From assembly GCA_023442465.1 (NCBI GenBank), contig JAEZZQ010000030.1, forward strand, positions 1 through 64,000: a stretch of DNA of 64,000 nucleotides, written 5' to 3'. Both the position numbers and the translations under genes were made by a program. The notes under the pieces are model-generated. The model was not told the origin of the DNA and searched no databases. It saw only the letters and a program-made list of their open reading frames with translations. Below are positions 55,418-64,000 of this stretch, in pieces. Each line of letters starts with the position of its first letter. The first letter of the stretch is position 1. The DNA is from Bacillota bacterium. GTDB taxonomy: Bacteria > Bacillota > Clostridia > Lachnospirales > Lachnospiraceae.

Positions 55418-56620
55418 ATGGAAAAATTTTTATTTACTTCAGAATCCGTTACAGAAGGACATCCTGACAAAGTTTGCGATGCCATTTCCGACGCGGTACT
55501 CGATGCACTGATGGAAAAAGACCCTATGAGCCGTGTTGCCTGCGAAGTAGCGACCTGCACCGGCTTCGTACTGGTAACAGGAGAAATCACAACGAACGCA
55601 TACGTGGATATACAGAAAATAGCTCGTGAAGCGATTAAGGAAATCGGCTATACGAAATCGGAATACGGCTTCGACGGCAATACATGTGCGGTATTGGTAG
55701 CTATCGACGAGCAGTCCTCTGATATTGCGATGGGTGTGGACAAGGCGTTTGAAGCGAAACAGCAGGAAGCGGCTGAAAACAAGATGACCGATGCACAGAT
55801 CGAAGCCATCGGTGCCGGTGATCAAGGCATGATGTTCGGTTATGCAACAAACGAAACAGAAGAATATATGCCTTATTCCATCTCTCTTGCTCACAAGCTG
55901 GCTCTTCAGCTTACCAAGGTGCGCAAGGATGGAACCTTAAAGTACTTAAGACCCGACGGAAAGAGCCAGGTTTCAGTAGAATACGACAAGAACGGAAAGC
56001 CCCTGCGTTTGGAAGCCGTAGTACTTTCCACGCAGCATGACGAGGAAGTGACTCAGGAGCAGATTCATGAAGATATCAGGAAATATGTATTCGATGTAAT
56101 TCTCCCGAAGGAATTGATCGATGCGGATACGAAATTCTTTATTAATCCCACCGGCCGTTTCGTTATCGGCGGACCTCACGGAGACGCAGGCCTTACAGGA
56201 CGTAAGATCATCGTTGATACCTATGGCGGTTATGCCCGTCACGGCGGCGGCGCCTTCTCGGGCAAGGACTGCACCAAGGTGGACCGTTCGGCAGCTTACG
56301 CGGCCCGTTACGTAGCGAAAAACATCGTGGCAGCCGGCATTGCCGAAAAGTGTGAGATTCAGCTTTCTTATGCCATCGGCGTAGCACAGCCTACCTCTAT
56401 CATGATAGATACGTTTGGAACAGGAAAAATTGAAGACGAGAAGCTGATAGAGATCATCCGCGAAAATTTCGACCTGCGTCCGGCCGGTATTATCAAAATG
56501 CTGGATCTTCGCCGCCCGATCTACAAGCAGACCGCTGCTTACGGACACTTTGGCCGCAACGACCTGGATTTGCCTTGGGAAAAGCTGGACAAGGTAGATA
56601 TACTCAGGAAATATTTATAA
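55418..56620 (+). CDS. metK: S-adenosylmethionine synthase
   Basis: 400 residues. [23 protein letters not shown] (N-terminal His), [12 protein letters not shown] (family signature 1) and [19 protein letters not shown] (signature 2) are present. It forms SAM from methionine and ATP. The preceding SAM-I riboswitch makes it a feedback-regulated single-gene unit. Confidence 0.98.
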   Translation: MEKFLFTSESVTEGHPDKVCDAISDAVLDALMEKDPMSRVACEVATCTGFVLVTGEITTNAYVDIQKIAREAIKEIGYTKSEYGFDGNTCAVLVAIDEQSSDIAMGVDKAFEAKQQEAAENKMTDAQIEAIGAGDQGMMFGYATNETEEYMPYSISLAHKLALQLTKVRKDGTLKYLRPDGKSQVSVEYDKNGKPLRLEAVVLSTQHDEEVTQEQIHEDIRKYVFDVILPKELIDADTKFFINPTGRFVIGGPHGDAGLTGRKIIVDTYGGYARHGGGAFSGKDCTKVDRSAAYAARYVAKNIVAAGIAEKCEIQLSYAIGVAQPTSIMIDTFGTGKIEDEKLIEIIRENFDLRPAGIIKMLDLRRPIYKQTAAYGHFGRNDLDLPWEKLDKVDILRKYL

Positions 56621-56694
56621 TATAAACAGAAGCCTTATATAAAGGCTGTATATTTAAAGAATATGTATTTAAAAATTATATATAATTAAAATTG

Positions 56695-56732
56695 TGCCGA
56701 CATGGAAACCATGATGTTTCTGTGTCGGCATA
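56695..56732. repeat. Hairpin repeat left of the GH26 gene (family 4, copy 1)
   Basis: TGCCGACATGGAAAC (56695-56709) pairs with GTTTCTGTGTCGGCA (56716-56730). The second copy at 60780 has G-C instead of A-T within the stem, a compensatory change. It may act as the metK terminator, although the T-run is weak. Confidence 0.75.
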
Positions 56733-56961
56733 TTTACGTTTATATATTAAAAAGTAAAAGTATAATTAAAAAACACATTAAAATATGATTAAATAAACTA
56801 AAATAAAGTAAATATATACATTTTTTAAGTAAAAAGTTCGTTAAAAACTCTCTATTCTCACGAAAATAAAAGTATGATACAATAATTGCAAAATGAGACA
56901 GGCTAAATAAAATAAATTATTTAGCTAAAATTAATTTGATTCTAATTGGAGGAGGAGAGCG
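56733..56961. other. AT-rich gap before the GH26 gene
   Basis: About 230 AT-rich bases without an open frame. No promoter box pair stands out clearly. GGAGGAGGAGAG lies directly before the start codon. Confidence 0.4.
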
Positions 56962-59900
56962 ATGAGACGAAATATGAAGAGCCGCATATTATCGTGGGGA
57001 TGTATTGGGCTGATATTTACTTCATGGGTAATTACGCCAAGTATATCAAAAGCGGAAGAGAGTTCCCGGCCGGTATCAGAAGTGACAATAAAGGAGGAAA
57101 CACCATTGCAGGAAATTGCAGGGCGCCTGCATATTTACGAAAAGGAGATGCAATTTGACTCGGCCAAAGACTGGGACGATCAGGGGGAGTTTCATATCGG
57201 GCTGTCAACGAGTGAGCCTTTAAGAGTTGGCGCGTATGTAACAATGGATATCGTACTGCCTAAAGATGCTTCCTACAATGGAAGCATAAAATTACAAGGA
57301 GTGGTAAGAGTTGGTCCCGGTTGGACATGGGTAGCATCGCCTTCCATACCGGAGCTTCAAGAAGCAGATTTTGAGGCAATATCGGACCAATATAAGAAAG
57401 CATCCATAGTTTTTGATTTTGGAGAGAGTGTTGGGGATGAATTGACAGCCGCTAACCTTTCCCAATTTACATTAAAATTAGCAGGTTACCTTTGCGATTA
57501 TCAAGGAAATATCTATGTGGAAAATATTAAACTTTTTGATGGTTCAGGCGAAGCTGCTGAAGAACCGACTCTTCCGCCTGCGGATGATTTCACAATAGAT
57601 GATTTTGAAAGCGGTGATATTGCTAATTGGAAGGACGGCGGAGGATGGCAATATGACAATGGAATTGTAATATCTGCAGCGAATTTTAATTCCAGCACAA
57701 TGTTAAAGATCGATTTGGATTATACAGGGATGGACGGGTATAGCTGGAGTGAGGCGAAACTGGATAGATGGTTGGACCCGGCACATGCTGTAAGCGGGTA
57801 CAATTGCCTTAAAATGGATTTTTACTATCCGGAAGGATATACGGGCAATTCCATTAAAATTTTTGCAAAGGATAATAGTGATCCGTATAAAGAAATTATA
57901 AATAAGGAAGCGGTGATCGAAGACGTGGGAAACGCGCCTGACGGATATAAAAAGGCAACGGTATCTGTAACCTTTAAGCCATCAGAAACTCCGATGCAGG
58001 CAATGACTATCGGATTTGTAGGGAAGAATACCACTTTCAAAGGAAGTGTTTACATGGATAATTTAACTTTACTGCAAGTGAGCGCTTCCGGTGATTATGT
58101 GAAAATAACATCGGCAGTCGGCGAAGGAACAAATGCAAATGTTTCCAATCTTCCGTCACAAGTAAAGCTGACTGATAAGGAGGCTGATGATTCTGTAAGG
58201 GCACTTTATGCTTATTTAAAAGCACTAAGCAGCAACGATCAGGTATTATTCGGCCATCAGAATGATTACAATAAAAAGGTTAACGGGAGTGCACAAAAGG
58301 GGGATGTATTTGATATTACGGGCAGCTTGAGCGGTATGTATGGAATTGATACCCTTTCCCTGACGGGTGCCGAGCTTGGAATTACAGATGCGGGAGAGGC
58401 ACTGGATGTTTCTGTAAACAATAGCATTGCGGCAGCGAGCGAGGGAGCGATTATTACATTATCTGCTCATATGCCTAATTTTACCAATGCCAAGATTGCT
58501 AAAAACACAGACGGAAGCTTCGATTTTACGTCATGTGACTTTTCCGAGTCTAAGGATTTATCAAATAATAGCGGAGAGTTGATTCTTCCGGGCGGTGAAT
58601 ATAATCCTCAATTTAATGCATATCTGGATATTATCGCCGCATATGCAGGGAGACTTCAGGAAAATGGAATTCCGGTTATTTTCCGCCCGTTTCATGAGTG
58701 CGACGGAAGCTGGTTCTGGTGGGGGACAAGCACCGGTACCGAAACATATAAGAGTATATTCCGTTATACGGTAGAATACCTTCAGGCAAAGGGAATACAT
58801 AACATGCTTTATGTATATTCGCCAAACGGGCCTGTTTCGGATGCGGGTAAATATTTGGAAAGATATCCTGGCGATGAATATGTGGATATTCTGGCGTTTG
58901 ATTATTATGATGATTATTCATCCTATCCGGCAACGGCAGACGGAAGTTTTTTCGCTGCATTGGAAGATTCCTGTAAAGCAGTTGCAAGCATTGCGGATGC
59001 CAAAGGAAAAGTGTCGGCAATTTCGGAGACCGGTGCAAGGGTAATGAAAAAAGACGGATCGGACAACGAAGGTTTGCTTGTGTCAGGGAACCCTGTAACA
59101 AAAGAAAAATCAGGCGTTAACTGGTATCAGAAAATATGTGATATTGCGGATGCAAATGGAATGCCATATTATCTTGTATGGGCGAACTTTGGCGACACTA
59201 ATTTCTATGTACCTTATAAATATAATGATTCTTTAGGCCATGAGCTGATCAATGACTTTATCGATTTCTATAATAGTTCTAATTCTATTTTTGCAAAGGG
59301 TACGAACTTCTATGGAAAAGTAAATGCAGCGGCAGGTACCTCTTACGATAATGCTTATGGATATATGATTGCACCATTCGAAAGGGCAGTGATAAAATCC
59401 GGTATCCAGCTTCGTGCCAGCGTAACAAATGCAGGCAATGTCAGCTTTTTGGTCGCTAATCCGGATACACAAAAGGAAGTATCGTTAAAAGCAGTAAGAA
59501 CAGATATTGAGATGATAAATGAATATGGGGCATTGCTTACCATAGAACAGATGAACCTTCTTGGGAAAACAGATCGGGCAACCATCCATCTCATGTCAGG
59601 AAATACAGAAATAGCGGTTATCGGTAATATAAGTCTTTTAAAGGATAAGGACACGGCAGCAGCCAATGTAATAGAAAATTTTGATTATTACCTGGGCAGC
59701 AATGACTTGCTCAAGGCAGCTTATGCAGGTAATTCCGCCGGCGGTTGTTCATCAGGATTTACCTTGGATTCTGACAACAAAGCTGGTGGTGCATATGGCG
59801 GTGCTTTCCGCTATTTATTAAAGACGACGGGAAAAGAGGTATGGACTGGACAGGTAAAATCTTTAGAAAATAAAGATTATTCCGCCTATAATGGAATTAC

Positions 59901-60660
59901 CATGTGGGTAAAGCCGGATGGCTTTGGGCAGAAACTTGTAGTGCAGGTTGCGGATGATTCCGGTGAAGAATTTGAAGTATATCTGACAGATTTTGTGAAA
60001 GGCACAGATGAAAAATATGTGACGATTCCTTTTTCTTCTTTCAAAGGGAAAAAGAACGGAACCTTAAATACTTCTGCCATTACGAAATTTGCTGTTTGGT
60101 GTAATTCCATTGTTCCTGAAGGGCATACAGGTACATGGGAAGTAGATTCAGTAATCTGCTTTGATGAAATACAAGCAATAAAAATAGATAATGAAAAATT
60201 AAATAATAAGGACAAAAATGGTTTAATCATTACAGACAGTTCTTTGGCGCCTTCAAATCCTGGTGACAACGGAGACGGCAACGGAAATGGCAGCGGCAGT
60301 GGCGGTTCAAATATCTCTTACAGCTCAAAGATAAAGGAAGCAGAGGCCGAACTGAAAGCAGTGAATGATCCGGATTACTATGCCTTTAACAAAGGCAATA
60401 TAGAATTGATTAAAAAAGCAAAAATGGATTCTGTACTGGTGATTGACACCAATTGCTGGGTAAGCTTCCACAAATCAGTTTATATGGCGATTTCGGCAAG
60501 ACCGGATTTGACGGTAACAATTAATTACAGATATCAAGGAAAATATTATACCGTGACCATTCCGGCAGGTGCCGATGTTATGTCATTGGTGAATGAAGAA
60601 GGTTTCTGCGGCTTCAGAAATCTGGATGCAGCATTTGGCGGCAGTGAGATAACGAAATAG
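56962..60660 (+). CDS. Secreted multi-domain GH26 beta-mannanase
   Basis: 1232 residues. The signal peptide (RILSWGCIGLIFTSWVITPSISKA) probably ends near residue 31. Two beta-sandwich modules follow (about 60-195 and 210-375; the second, DDFESGDIANWKDGGGW.., resembles mannan-binding CBM23/27). GH26 spans about 400-790, with acid/base Glu579 (FRPFHECDGSWFWWG) and nucleophile Glu689 (AISETGAR). Next come an all-beta region, a third CBM-like module (about 900-1080, NVIENFDYYLGSN..), a Gly/Asn/Asp linker and a C-terminal domain of about 110 residues ending CGFRNLDAAFGG. There is no LPXTG or SLH domain. It should cut beta-mannan outside the cell. Identical-type hairpins bracket the gene. Confidence 0.9.
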   Translation: MRRNMKSRILSWGCIGLIFTSWVITPSISKAEESSRPVSEVTIKEETPLQEIAGRLHIYEKEMQFDSAKDWDDQGEFHIGLSTSEPLRVGAYVTMDIVLPKDASYNGSIKLQGVVRVGPGWTWVASPSIPELQEADFEAISDQYKKASIVFDFGESVGDELTAANLSQFTLKLAGYLCDYQGNIYVENIKLFDGSGEAAEEPTLPPADDFTIDDFESGDIANWKDGGGWQYDNGIVISAANFNSSTMLKIDLDYTGMDGYSWSEAKLDRWLDPAHAVSGYNCLKMDFYYPEGYTGNSIKIFAKDNSDPYKEIINKEAVIEDVGNAPDGYKKATVSVTFKPSETPMQAMTIGFVGKNTTFKGSVYMDNLTLLQVSASGDYVKITSAVGEGTNANVSNLPSQVKLTDKEADDSVRALYAYLKALSSNDQVLFGHQNDYNKKVNGSAQKGDVFDITGSLSGMYGIDTLSLTGAELGITDAGEALDVSVNNSIAAASEGAIITLSAHMPNFTNAKIAKNTDGSFDFTSCDFSESKDLSNNSGELILPGGEYNPQFNAYLDIIAAYAGRLQENGIPVIFRPFHECDGSWFWWGTSTGTETYKSIFRYTVEYLQAKGIHNMLYVYSPNGPVSDAGKYLERYPGDEYVDILAFDYYDDYSSYPATADGSFFAALEDSCKAVASIADAKGKVSAISETGARVMKKDGSDNEGLLVSGNPVTKEKSGVNWYQKICDIADANGMPYYLVWANFGDTNFYVPYKYNDSLGHELINDFIDFYNSSNSIFAKGTNFYGKVNAAAGTSYDNAYGYMIAPFERAVIKSGIQLRASVTNAGNVSFLVANPDTQKEVSLKAVRTDIEMINEYGALLTIEQMNLLGKTDRATIHLMSGNTEIAVIGNISLLKDKDTAAANVIENFDYYLGSNDLLKAAYAGNSAGGCSSGFTLDSDNKAGGAYGGAFRYLLKTTGKEVWTGQVKSLENKDYSAYNGITMWVKPDGFGQKLVVQVADDSGEEFEVYLTDFVKGTDEKYVTIPFSSFKGKKNGTLNTSAITKFAVWCNSIVPEGHTGTWEVDSVICFDEIQAIKIDNEKLNNKDKNGLIITDSSLAPSNPGDNGDGNGNGSGSGGSNISYSSKIKEAEAELKAVNDPDYYAFNKGNIELIKKAKMDSVLVIDTNCWVSFHKSVYMAISARPDLTVTINYRYQGKYYTVTIPAGADVMSLVNEEGFCGFRNLDAAFGGSEITK

Positions 60661-61018
60661 CAATAAGACAGAAATATGGGAAAAAGGTCTAAGCAGGATT
60701 TTTTTACAATAATCCGATGTGATCGGATGCAGTCTTAAGAGTACATTTACATTTAGAAGATTATGTATATTTAAAATTGTGCCGGGATGGAAACCCATAC
60801 GTTTCTGTGCCGGCACATTTTCTCTAAATAATAATAAGATATATCAAAAGAAAAATCTTACAAAAGAAATTTGCAGCAGTGCAAAGTGTTGTTTTATCAC
60901 GTTTTGTGTGCATACATGTTGCAGTTTAGCCGAAGGGCTGAATTGTAACCAAATAACCGGGCAGAGCCGCGATAAAAAAGCGCTGCGACAAAAAGTTTAC
61001 AGAAAAAAAGAAGTATGA
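60661..61018. other. Intergenic region after the GH26 gene
   Basis: It holds the family-4 hairpin copy 2 and a second hairpin CAGTTTAGCC / GGCTGAATTG (60922-60945). The region continues into the glmS promoter. An open plus-strand frame of 99 codons from 60719 is crossed by these hairpins and is not credible. Confidence 0.5.
60780..60817. repeat. Hairpin repeat right of the GH26 gene (family 4, copy 2)
   Basis: TGCCGGGATGGAAAC (60780-60794) pairs with GTTTCTGTGCCGGCA (60801-60815). It lies in the same orientation as the copy at 56695. TTAAAATTGTGCCG precedes both copies. It is the probable GH26 terminator, followed by CATTTTCTC. Confidence 0.75.
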
Positions 61019-61024
61019 TATAAT
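60996..61024 (+). promoter_or_regulatory. Promoter of glmS
   Basis: -35 TTTACA (60996-61001), 17-bp spacer, perfect -10 TATAAT (61019-61024). Confidence 0.8.
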
Positions 61025-61062
61025 CCCACAAGTAATCAGTACCTTGAAAATTGAATAGACGA

Positions 61063-61086
61063 TTGCATTTATTTCAGATACACAAA
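61063..61086 (+). repeat. 24-nt repeat, left copy of a pair flanking glmS
   Basis: This 24-nt sequence in the glmS leader occurs in inverted orientation, with one mismatch, at 63449-63472 downstream of glmS. Part of it (GATACACA) also pairs locally with TGTGTATC at 61092-61099. Confidence 0.75.
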
Positions 61087-61164
61087 CCTGATGTGTATCG
61101 GTAGTAATACTTGGAAAGCCCCAAAAGGCTTGCTAAGTATACAATAATTTCCTATATTTTCCCA

Positions 61165-61330
61165 TCTAGCGCCATGCACCTGCCCTGAGCGAAAAGGCAG
61201 GTTAACGAGGGAGGAAGGTTATCGAAAATTCGGCGGATACCTTCCCGTACTCCTCCGGTGCGAGATATACCGGCAAATATGCGGGCAACTGCAAAACAAA
61301 GACGGTATAACGGAGGGGCAGCCATATAAA
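61165..61330 (+). ncRNA. glmS ribozyme-riboswitch
   Basis: The cleavage site lies before GCGCC (61169). It is followed by a P1-type stem CCTGCC / GGCAGG and the invariant core GAGG..AGGTTATCGAAAATTCGGCGGAT. The P3-P4 elements (CTCCTCCGGTGCGAG, CAACTGCAAAACAAAGACGGTATAACGGAGG) are also present. GlcN6P-activated self-cleavage destabilises the glmS mRNA, giving feedback on amino-sugar synthesis. Confidence 0.95.
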
Positions 61331-61424
61331 AGTATGGTTTGCCTGATAATATAAAAATAAATGAATAATTATTGATTCATCATTGAAAATAAGAATTATG
61401 AATAGAGAAAGATGAGGAAAATTT

Positions 61425-63248
61425 ATGTGTGGAATTATTGGCTATACAGGTAAAAATGCGGCAAAGGATATTATGCTGGATGCCTTGGAAACGTTGGAAT
61501 ACAGAGGCTATGACAGTGCAGGTATCGCAGTATGCGAAGACGGATCGAAGCGGACACAGATTTATAAATGTGCGGGAAGAGTAAAGGATTTAAGGAATCT
61601 GTGCGAAAACGAGACGATAGAAGGCAACTGCGGTATCGGTCACACCAGATGGGCAACTCATGGCGGAGTGAGCGATGAGAATGCACATCCCCACAAGTAC
61701 GAAAAGGTAACGGTAATTCACAATGGAATCATTGAAAATTACCGTGATCTGATCAGAAAGTACGATTTATACGACAAGCTTCATTCTCAGACGGACAGCG
61801 AGGTAGTAGCGGCGGTACTTTCCCATTTTTACACAGGAGACCCATATTCGGCCATTCAGAAAACTGTTCTGAAGCTCAAAGGAACCTTTGCGCTCGGAAT
61901 TATGTTCGAGGATATGCCGGGTCTTATTTTTGCGGTCAGAAATGTGAGTCCCATCGTAGTCGCTAAGGCGGAAGGCGGTACAATGCTGGCTTCTGACGTG
62001 ACGGTCTTGGGGCAATACTCCAAGGATTATTTTGTGCTGCCCGAAGACCATATACTGACGCTGAAAGCGGACGGTGCAGAGCTTTATGATCTATCGGGAG
62101 AGCCTACAGAACCGGAATGGCTGACGATAAGCTGGGACACCAACAGGAGCAGCAAGGGCGGCTATCCCTTCTATATGGAAAAAGAAATCATGGAGCAGCC
62201 CGAGGTAATCGCAGAAACCATAGAACCCAGAATCAAAGACGGAATCCCGGACTTTACAGAAGATGAAATACCCGACAGTTTATTCAAAGATTGTGACCGT
62301 GTCTGTGTAATAGCCTGCGGGACGGCAATGCATGCAGGTCTGGTAGGAAAAGCATTGATGCAGTCTCTCGTGCGGATGCACATCGACGTAGAGCTTGCCA
62401 GCGAATTCATGTACACGGATACCGTTGTGGATGAAAAAACGCTGGTAATCGCCATTTCCCAGTCAGGAGAGACCATCGACACCCTCGAGGCATTAAAATA
62501 TGCCAAGAGAAACGGCGCAAAGACTCTATCCATCGTAAATGTAAGAGGAGCCTCCATTGCCCGTGAAAGTGAGTACGTTATCTATACCAATGCGGGTCCG
62601 GAAATCGCAGTAGCGAGCACTAAGGCATATACGACACAGCTGGCCGTTCTCTATCTGATTACAGGGCGCATGGCTTACGTGCGGGGAATCTTCGATACCG
62701 ACCAGGTCGGAGAGTTTGCAAACGAGCTTCTTCGCGTACCCCAGGTTATTGGGCAGGTACTGGACAGACGGGAAGAAATCCACTACATTGCCAGAGGTAT
62801 TTTAAATGCCAGGGACGTATTCATGATAGGAAGAGGTCTGGACCACTCCATTCTTTTGGAAGGTTCCTTGAAGCTGAAAGAAATATCCTATATTCACTCG
62901 GAAGCCTATGCGTCGGGAGAGCTCAAACACGGCACTATTGCTCTGATCACCGAGGATACCCCGGTAGTCGCCGTAGTGACGCAGGATAAAGTCCAGTCCA
63001 AAGAATTTTCCAACATCAGGGAAGTCCAATCCAGAGGAGCAGAAGTCATCCTTCTCATGAAAGAGACCTATTCTTTGGATAAAGAGACCTCGTGGGGAGG
63101 CATCTTCAAGCTTCCGGCCATGCGTGATGAATTCATGGTAATGCCGGCCTCAGCAGCCCTGCAGCTCCTCGCCTATTATGTCTCTCTGGACAAAGGTCTG
63201 GACGTAGACAAACCGAGGAATCTGGCGAAAGTGGTAACTGTAGAATAA
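61425..63248 (+). CDS. glmS: Glutamine--fructose-6-phosphate aminotransferase (isomerizing)
   Basis: 607 residues. The N-terminal Cys2 (MCGIIGYTG) is the glutaminase nucleophile, with GIGHTRWATHGGVSDENAHPH following. Two SIS domains follow (CGTAMHAGLVGKALMQ; AISQSGETIDTLEALKYAK; RGLDHSILLEGSLKLKEISYIHSEAYASGELKHGTIAL). The C-terminal DKPRNLAKVVTVE is the conserved sugar-binding tail. It makes glucosamine-6-phosphate for cell wall synthesis. Confidence 0.98.
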   Translation: MCGIIGYTGKNAAKDIMLDALETLEYRGYDSAGIAVCEDGSKRTQIYKCAGRVKDLRNLCENETIEGNCGIGHTRWATHGGVSDENAHPHKYEKVTVIHNGIIENYRDLIRKYDLYDKLHSQTDSEVVAAVLSHFYTGDPYSAIQKTVLKLKGTFALGIMFEDMPGLIFAVRNVSPIVVAKAEGGTMLASDVTVLGQYSKDYFVLPEDHILTLKADGAELYDLSGEPTEPEWLTISWDTNRSSKGGYPFYMEKEIMEQPEVIAETIEPRIKDGIPDFTEDEIPDSLFKDCDRVCVIACGTAMHAGLVGKALMQSLVRMHIDVELASEFMYTDTVVDEKTLVIAISQSGETIDTLEALKYAKRNGAKTLSIVNVRGASIARESEYVIYTNAGPEIAVASTKAYTTQLAVLYLITGRMAYVRGIFDTDQVGEFANELLRVPQVIGQVLDRREEIHYIARGILNARDVFMIGRGLDHSILLEGSLKLKEISYIHSEAYASGELKHGTIALITEDTPVVAVVTQDKVQSKEFSNIREVQSRGAEVILLMKETYSLDKETSWGGIFKLPAMRDEFMVMPASAALQLLAYYVSLDKGLDVDKPRNLAKVVTVE

Positions 63249-63263
63249 TGGGCTTTCTATAAT

Positions 63264-63352
63264 TAGGAAAGTACTCCTATTACAGAGAAAATAAATACGC
63301 AGATGTGCGCGCAGAACAAAAGCTATGCTGTCGAAGTATTTGGCGGCGGGAG
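63264..63352. repeat. Dispersed repeat family 1, copy B
   Basis: The TAGGAAAGTACTCCTA palindrome is followed by TACGCAGATGTGCGCGCAG, AACAAAAGCTATGCTGTCG and AAGTATTTGGCGGCG. The arrangement is the same as at 13512, where the interior is deleted. Confidence 0.7.
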
Positions 63353-63448
63353 TGCGTGAAACACCTGAAACAAGAAAAGCTGGGAAGATTCATCGTCCGC
63401 CATTTAACCGGACGATGGAACAGGAAATTATAAAAACCCCCGTCAGGC

Positions 63449-63472
63449 TTTGTGTATCTGAAATCAATGCAA
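63449..63472 (-). repeat. 24-nt repeat, right copy of the pair flanking glmS
   Basis: Reverse complement of 61063-61086 with one mismatch (23 of 24). Confidence 0.75.
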
Positions 63473-63537
63473 CTCTTTCTTTTCTTTAATTTTTAGATGC
63501 TCCATCAAACCATCTATGGTACAATAATAAAGTAAGA

Positions 63538-63622
63538 TAGATGCGCAGCTACGCGCGCGGAACAAAAGCTGTGCTGTCGAAGTATTTGGTCGCGAGAATA
63601 TATGAAGCACACTTTTGTTCTC
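63538..63622. repeat. Dispersed repeat family 1, copy C (full form)
   Basis: GATGCGCAGCTACGCGCGCG, GAACAAAAGCTGTGCTGTCG, AAGTATTTGGTCGCGAG and CACACTTTTGTTCT. The ends AACAAAAG and CTTTTGTT are complementary, so the unit folds into a hairpin of about 70 nt. Confidence 0.75.
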
Positions 63623-63663
63623 AACATTTTCACATATGAATAAAGGATTAAGGAGCATCCCTC

Positions 63664-64000
63664 ATGGCATTCACTCATTTACATGTCCATACGGAATACA
63701 GCCTTTTGGACGGTTCCAATAAAATAAAAGAATACATAAAGCGCGTCAAAGAACTGGGTATGGACAGCGCTGCAATCACTGACCACGGCGTTATGTACGG
63801 CGTCATTGACTTCTACAAAGAAGCGAAAGCTGCAGGAATCAATCCCGTTCTAGGCTGCGAAGTATATGTAGCACCGGGTTCCCGTTTCGATAAAGAGCTT
63901 ACCGGAGGCGAAGACAGATATTACCATCTCGTACTCCTTGCAGAGAACAACACAGGCTACGCCAACCTCATGAAAATTGTCAGCCGCGGTTTTACCGAGG
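63664..64000 (+). CDS. dnaE: DNA polymerase III subunit alpha (partial, runs off the right edge)
   Basis: 112 codons from ATG 63664 with AAGGAG eight bases upstream. They cover the start of the PHP domain: MAFTHLHVHTEYSLLDGSNK (metal ligands HLHVH), SAAITDHGVMYGVIDFYKEA and INPVLGCEVYVAPGSRF. This is the DnaE type rather than PolC, which has a different N-terminus. The rest lies beyond the window. Confidence 0.95.
   Translation, partial: MAFTHLHVHTEYSLLDGSNKIKEYIKRVKELGMDSAAITDHGVMYGVIDFYKEAKAAGINPVLGCEVYVAPGSRFDKELTGGEDRYYHLVLLAENNTGYANLMKIVSRGFTE

Larger units (their letters stand above)
63249..63663. other. Repeat-rich intergenic region between glmS and dnaE
   Basis: In order: the palindrome TAGGAAAGTACTCCTA (63264-63279), family-1 repeat copy B, the hairpin CATCGTCCG / CGGACGATG (63391-63417), the inverted 24-nt repeat (63449-63472), and family-1 repeat copy C up to about 63620. 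No gene is credible here. Confidence 0.65.

Noticed and set aside
60719..61018. 99-codon frame between the GH26 gene and glmS
   Set aside because: It crosses two hairpins and the glmS promoter and has no ribosome site or protein-like pattern.
63464..63658. 64-codon minus-strand frame before dnaE
   Set aside because: It covers the inverted 24-nt repeat and a dispersed repeat copy, so it is a chance frame.

Overview
The window looks like a chromosomal segment of a spore-forming, gut-type Firmicute, most probably a Lachnospiraceae (Clostridium cluster XIVa). This is inferred from several features: YesM/YesN-type sugar two-component genes, large solute-binding lipoproteins, spore-associated genes (LysM-GH18, CgeB-like), a SAM-I riboswitch before metK, a glmS ribozyme before glmS, strong AGGAGG-type ribosome sites and frequent GTG/TTG starts. 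No rRNA, tRNA, CRISPR array or transposase was seen.

Layout. 1-1960 (leftward): the end of a probable integrated mobile element, with parA/parB, a factor-independent terminator, a 20-codon MerR remnant and an intact-looking MerR-type promoter. 2100-8700: accessory genes (SDR oxidoreductase, AT-rich TetR/CPBP pair, AraC regulator, DUF3795 protein, chemoreceptor). 8870-28490: a large glycan locus with alpha-xylosidase (GH31), YesM sensor kinase, two permeases and a solute-binding lipoprotein, YesL, YesN response regulator, a second paralogous binding protein, GH42 beta-galactosidase, GH29 alpha-fucosidase and GH3 beta-glucosidase. Together these four cytoplasmic exo-enzymes are what is needed to dismantle fucosylated galacto-xyloglucan oligosaccharides after ABC import, so I read it as a xyloglucan-oligosaccharide scavenging locus (inference). 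Between the GH42 and GH29 genes lie two very long, nearly fully paired inverted-repeat rods.

28680-35155: complete F1Fo ATP synthase operon atpBEFHAGDC with promoter and terminator; a tandem short hairpin repeat sits between atpE and atpF. 35326-38582: MarR regulator, citrate synthase, a LysM-GH18 spore-lysin-like enzyme and a 50-residue protein. 38667-41385: AT-rich nitroreductase/PNPOx-like/MarR operon and a CgeB-like glycosyltransferase. 41803-42903: decayed chemoreceptor pseudogene. 42958-45322: UDP-sugar pyrophosphorylase and galE, able to feed galactose released by the GH42 enzyme into central metabolism. 45416-54963: hemolysin-III protein, small conserved proteins, small alarmone synthetase, coiled-coil membrane protein, flavin reductase-like protein, DNA polymerase IV, a LysM-G5-M23 envelope peptidase, murA and an HD-GYP protein.

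55070-64000: SAM-I riboswitch and metK; a secreted multi-domain GH26 mannanase bracketed by two copies of the same hairpin; glmS ribozyme and glmS, bracketed by an inverted 24-nt repeat; and the start of dnaE. Several families of short dispersed palindromic repeats occur in the intergenic regions. They are the main structure that gene calls do not explain.
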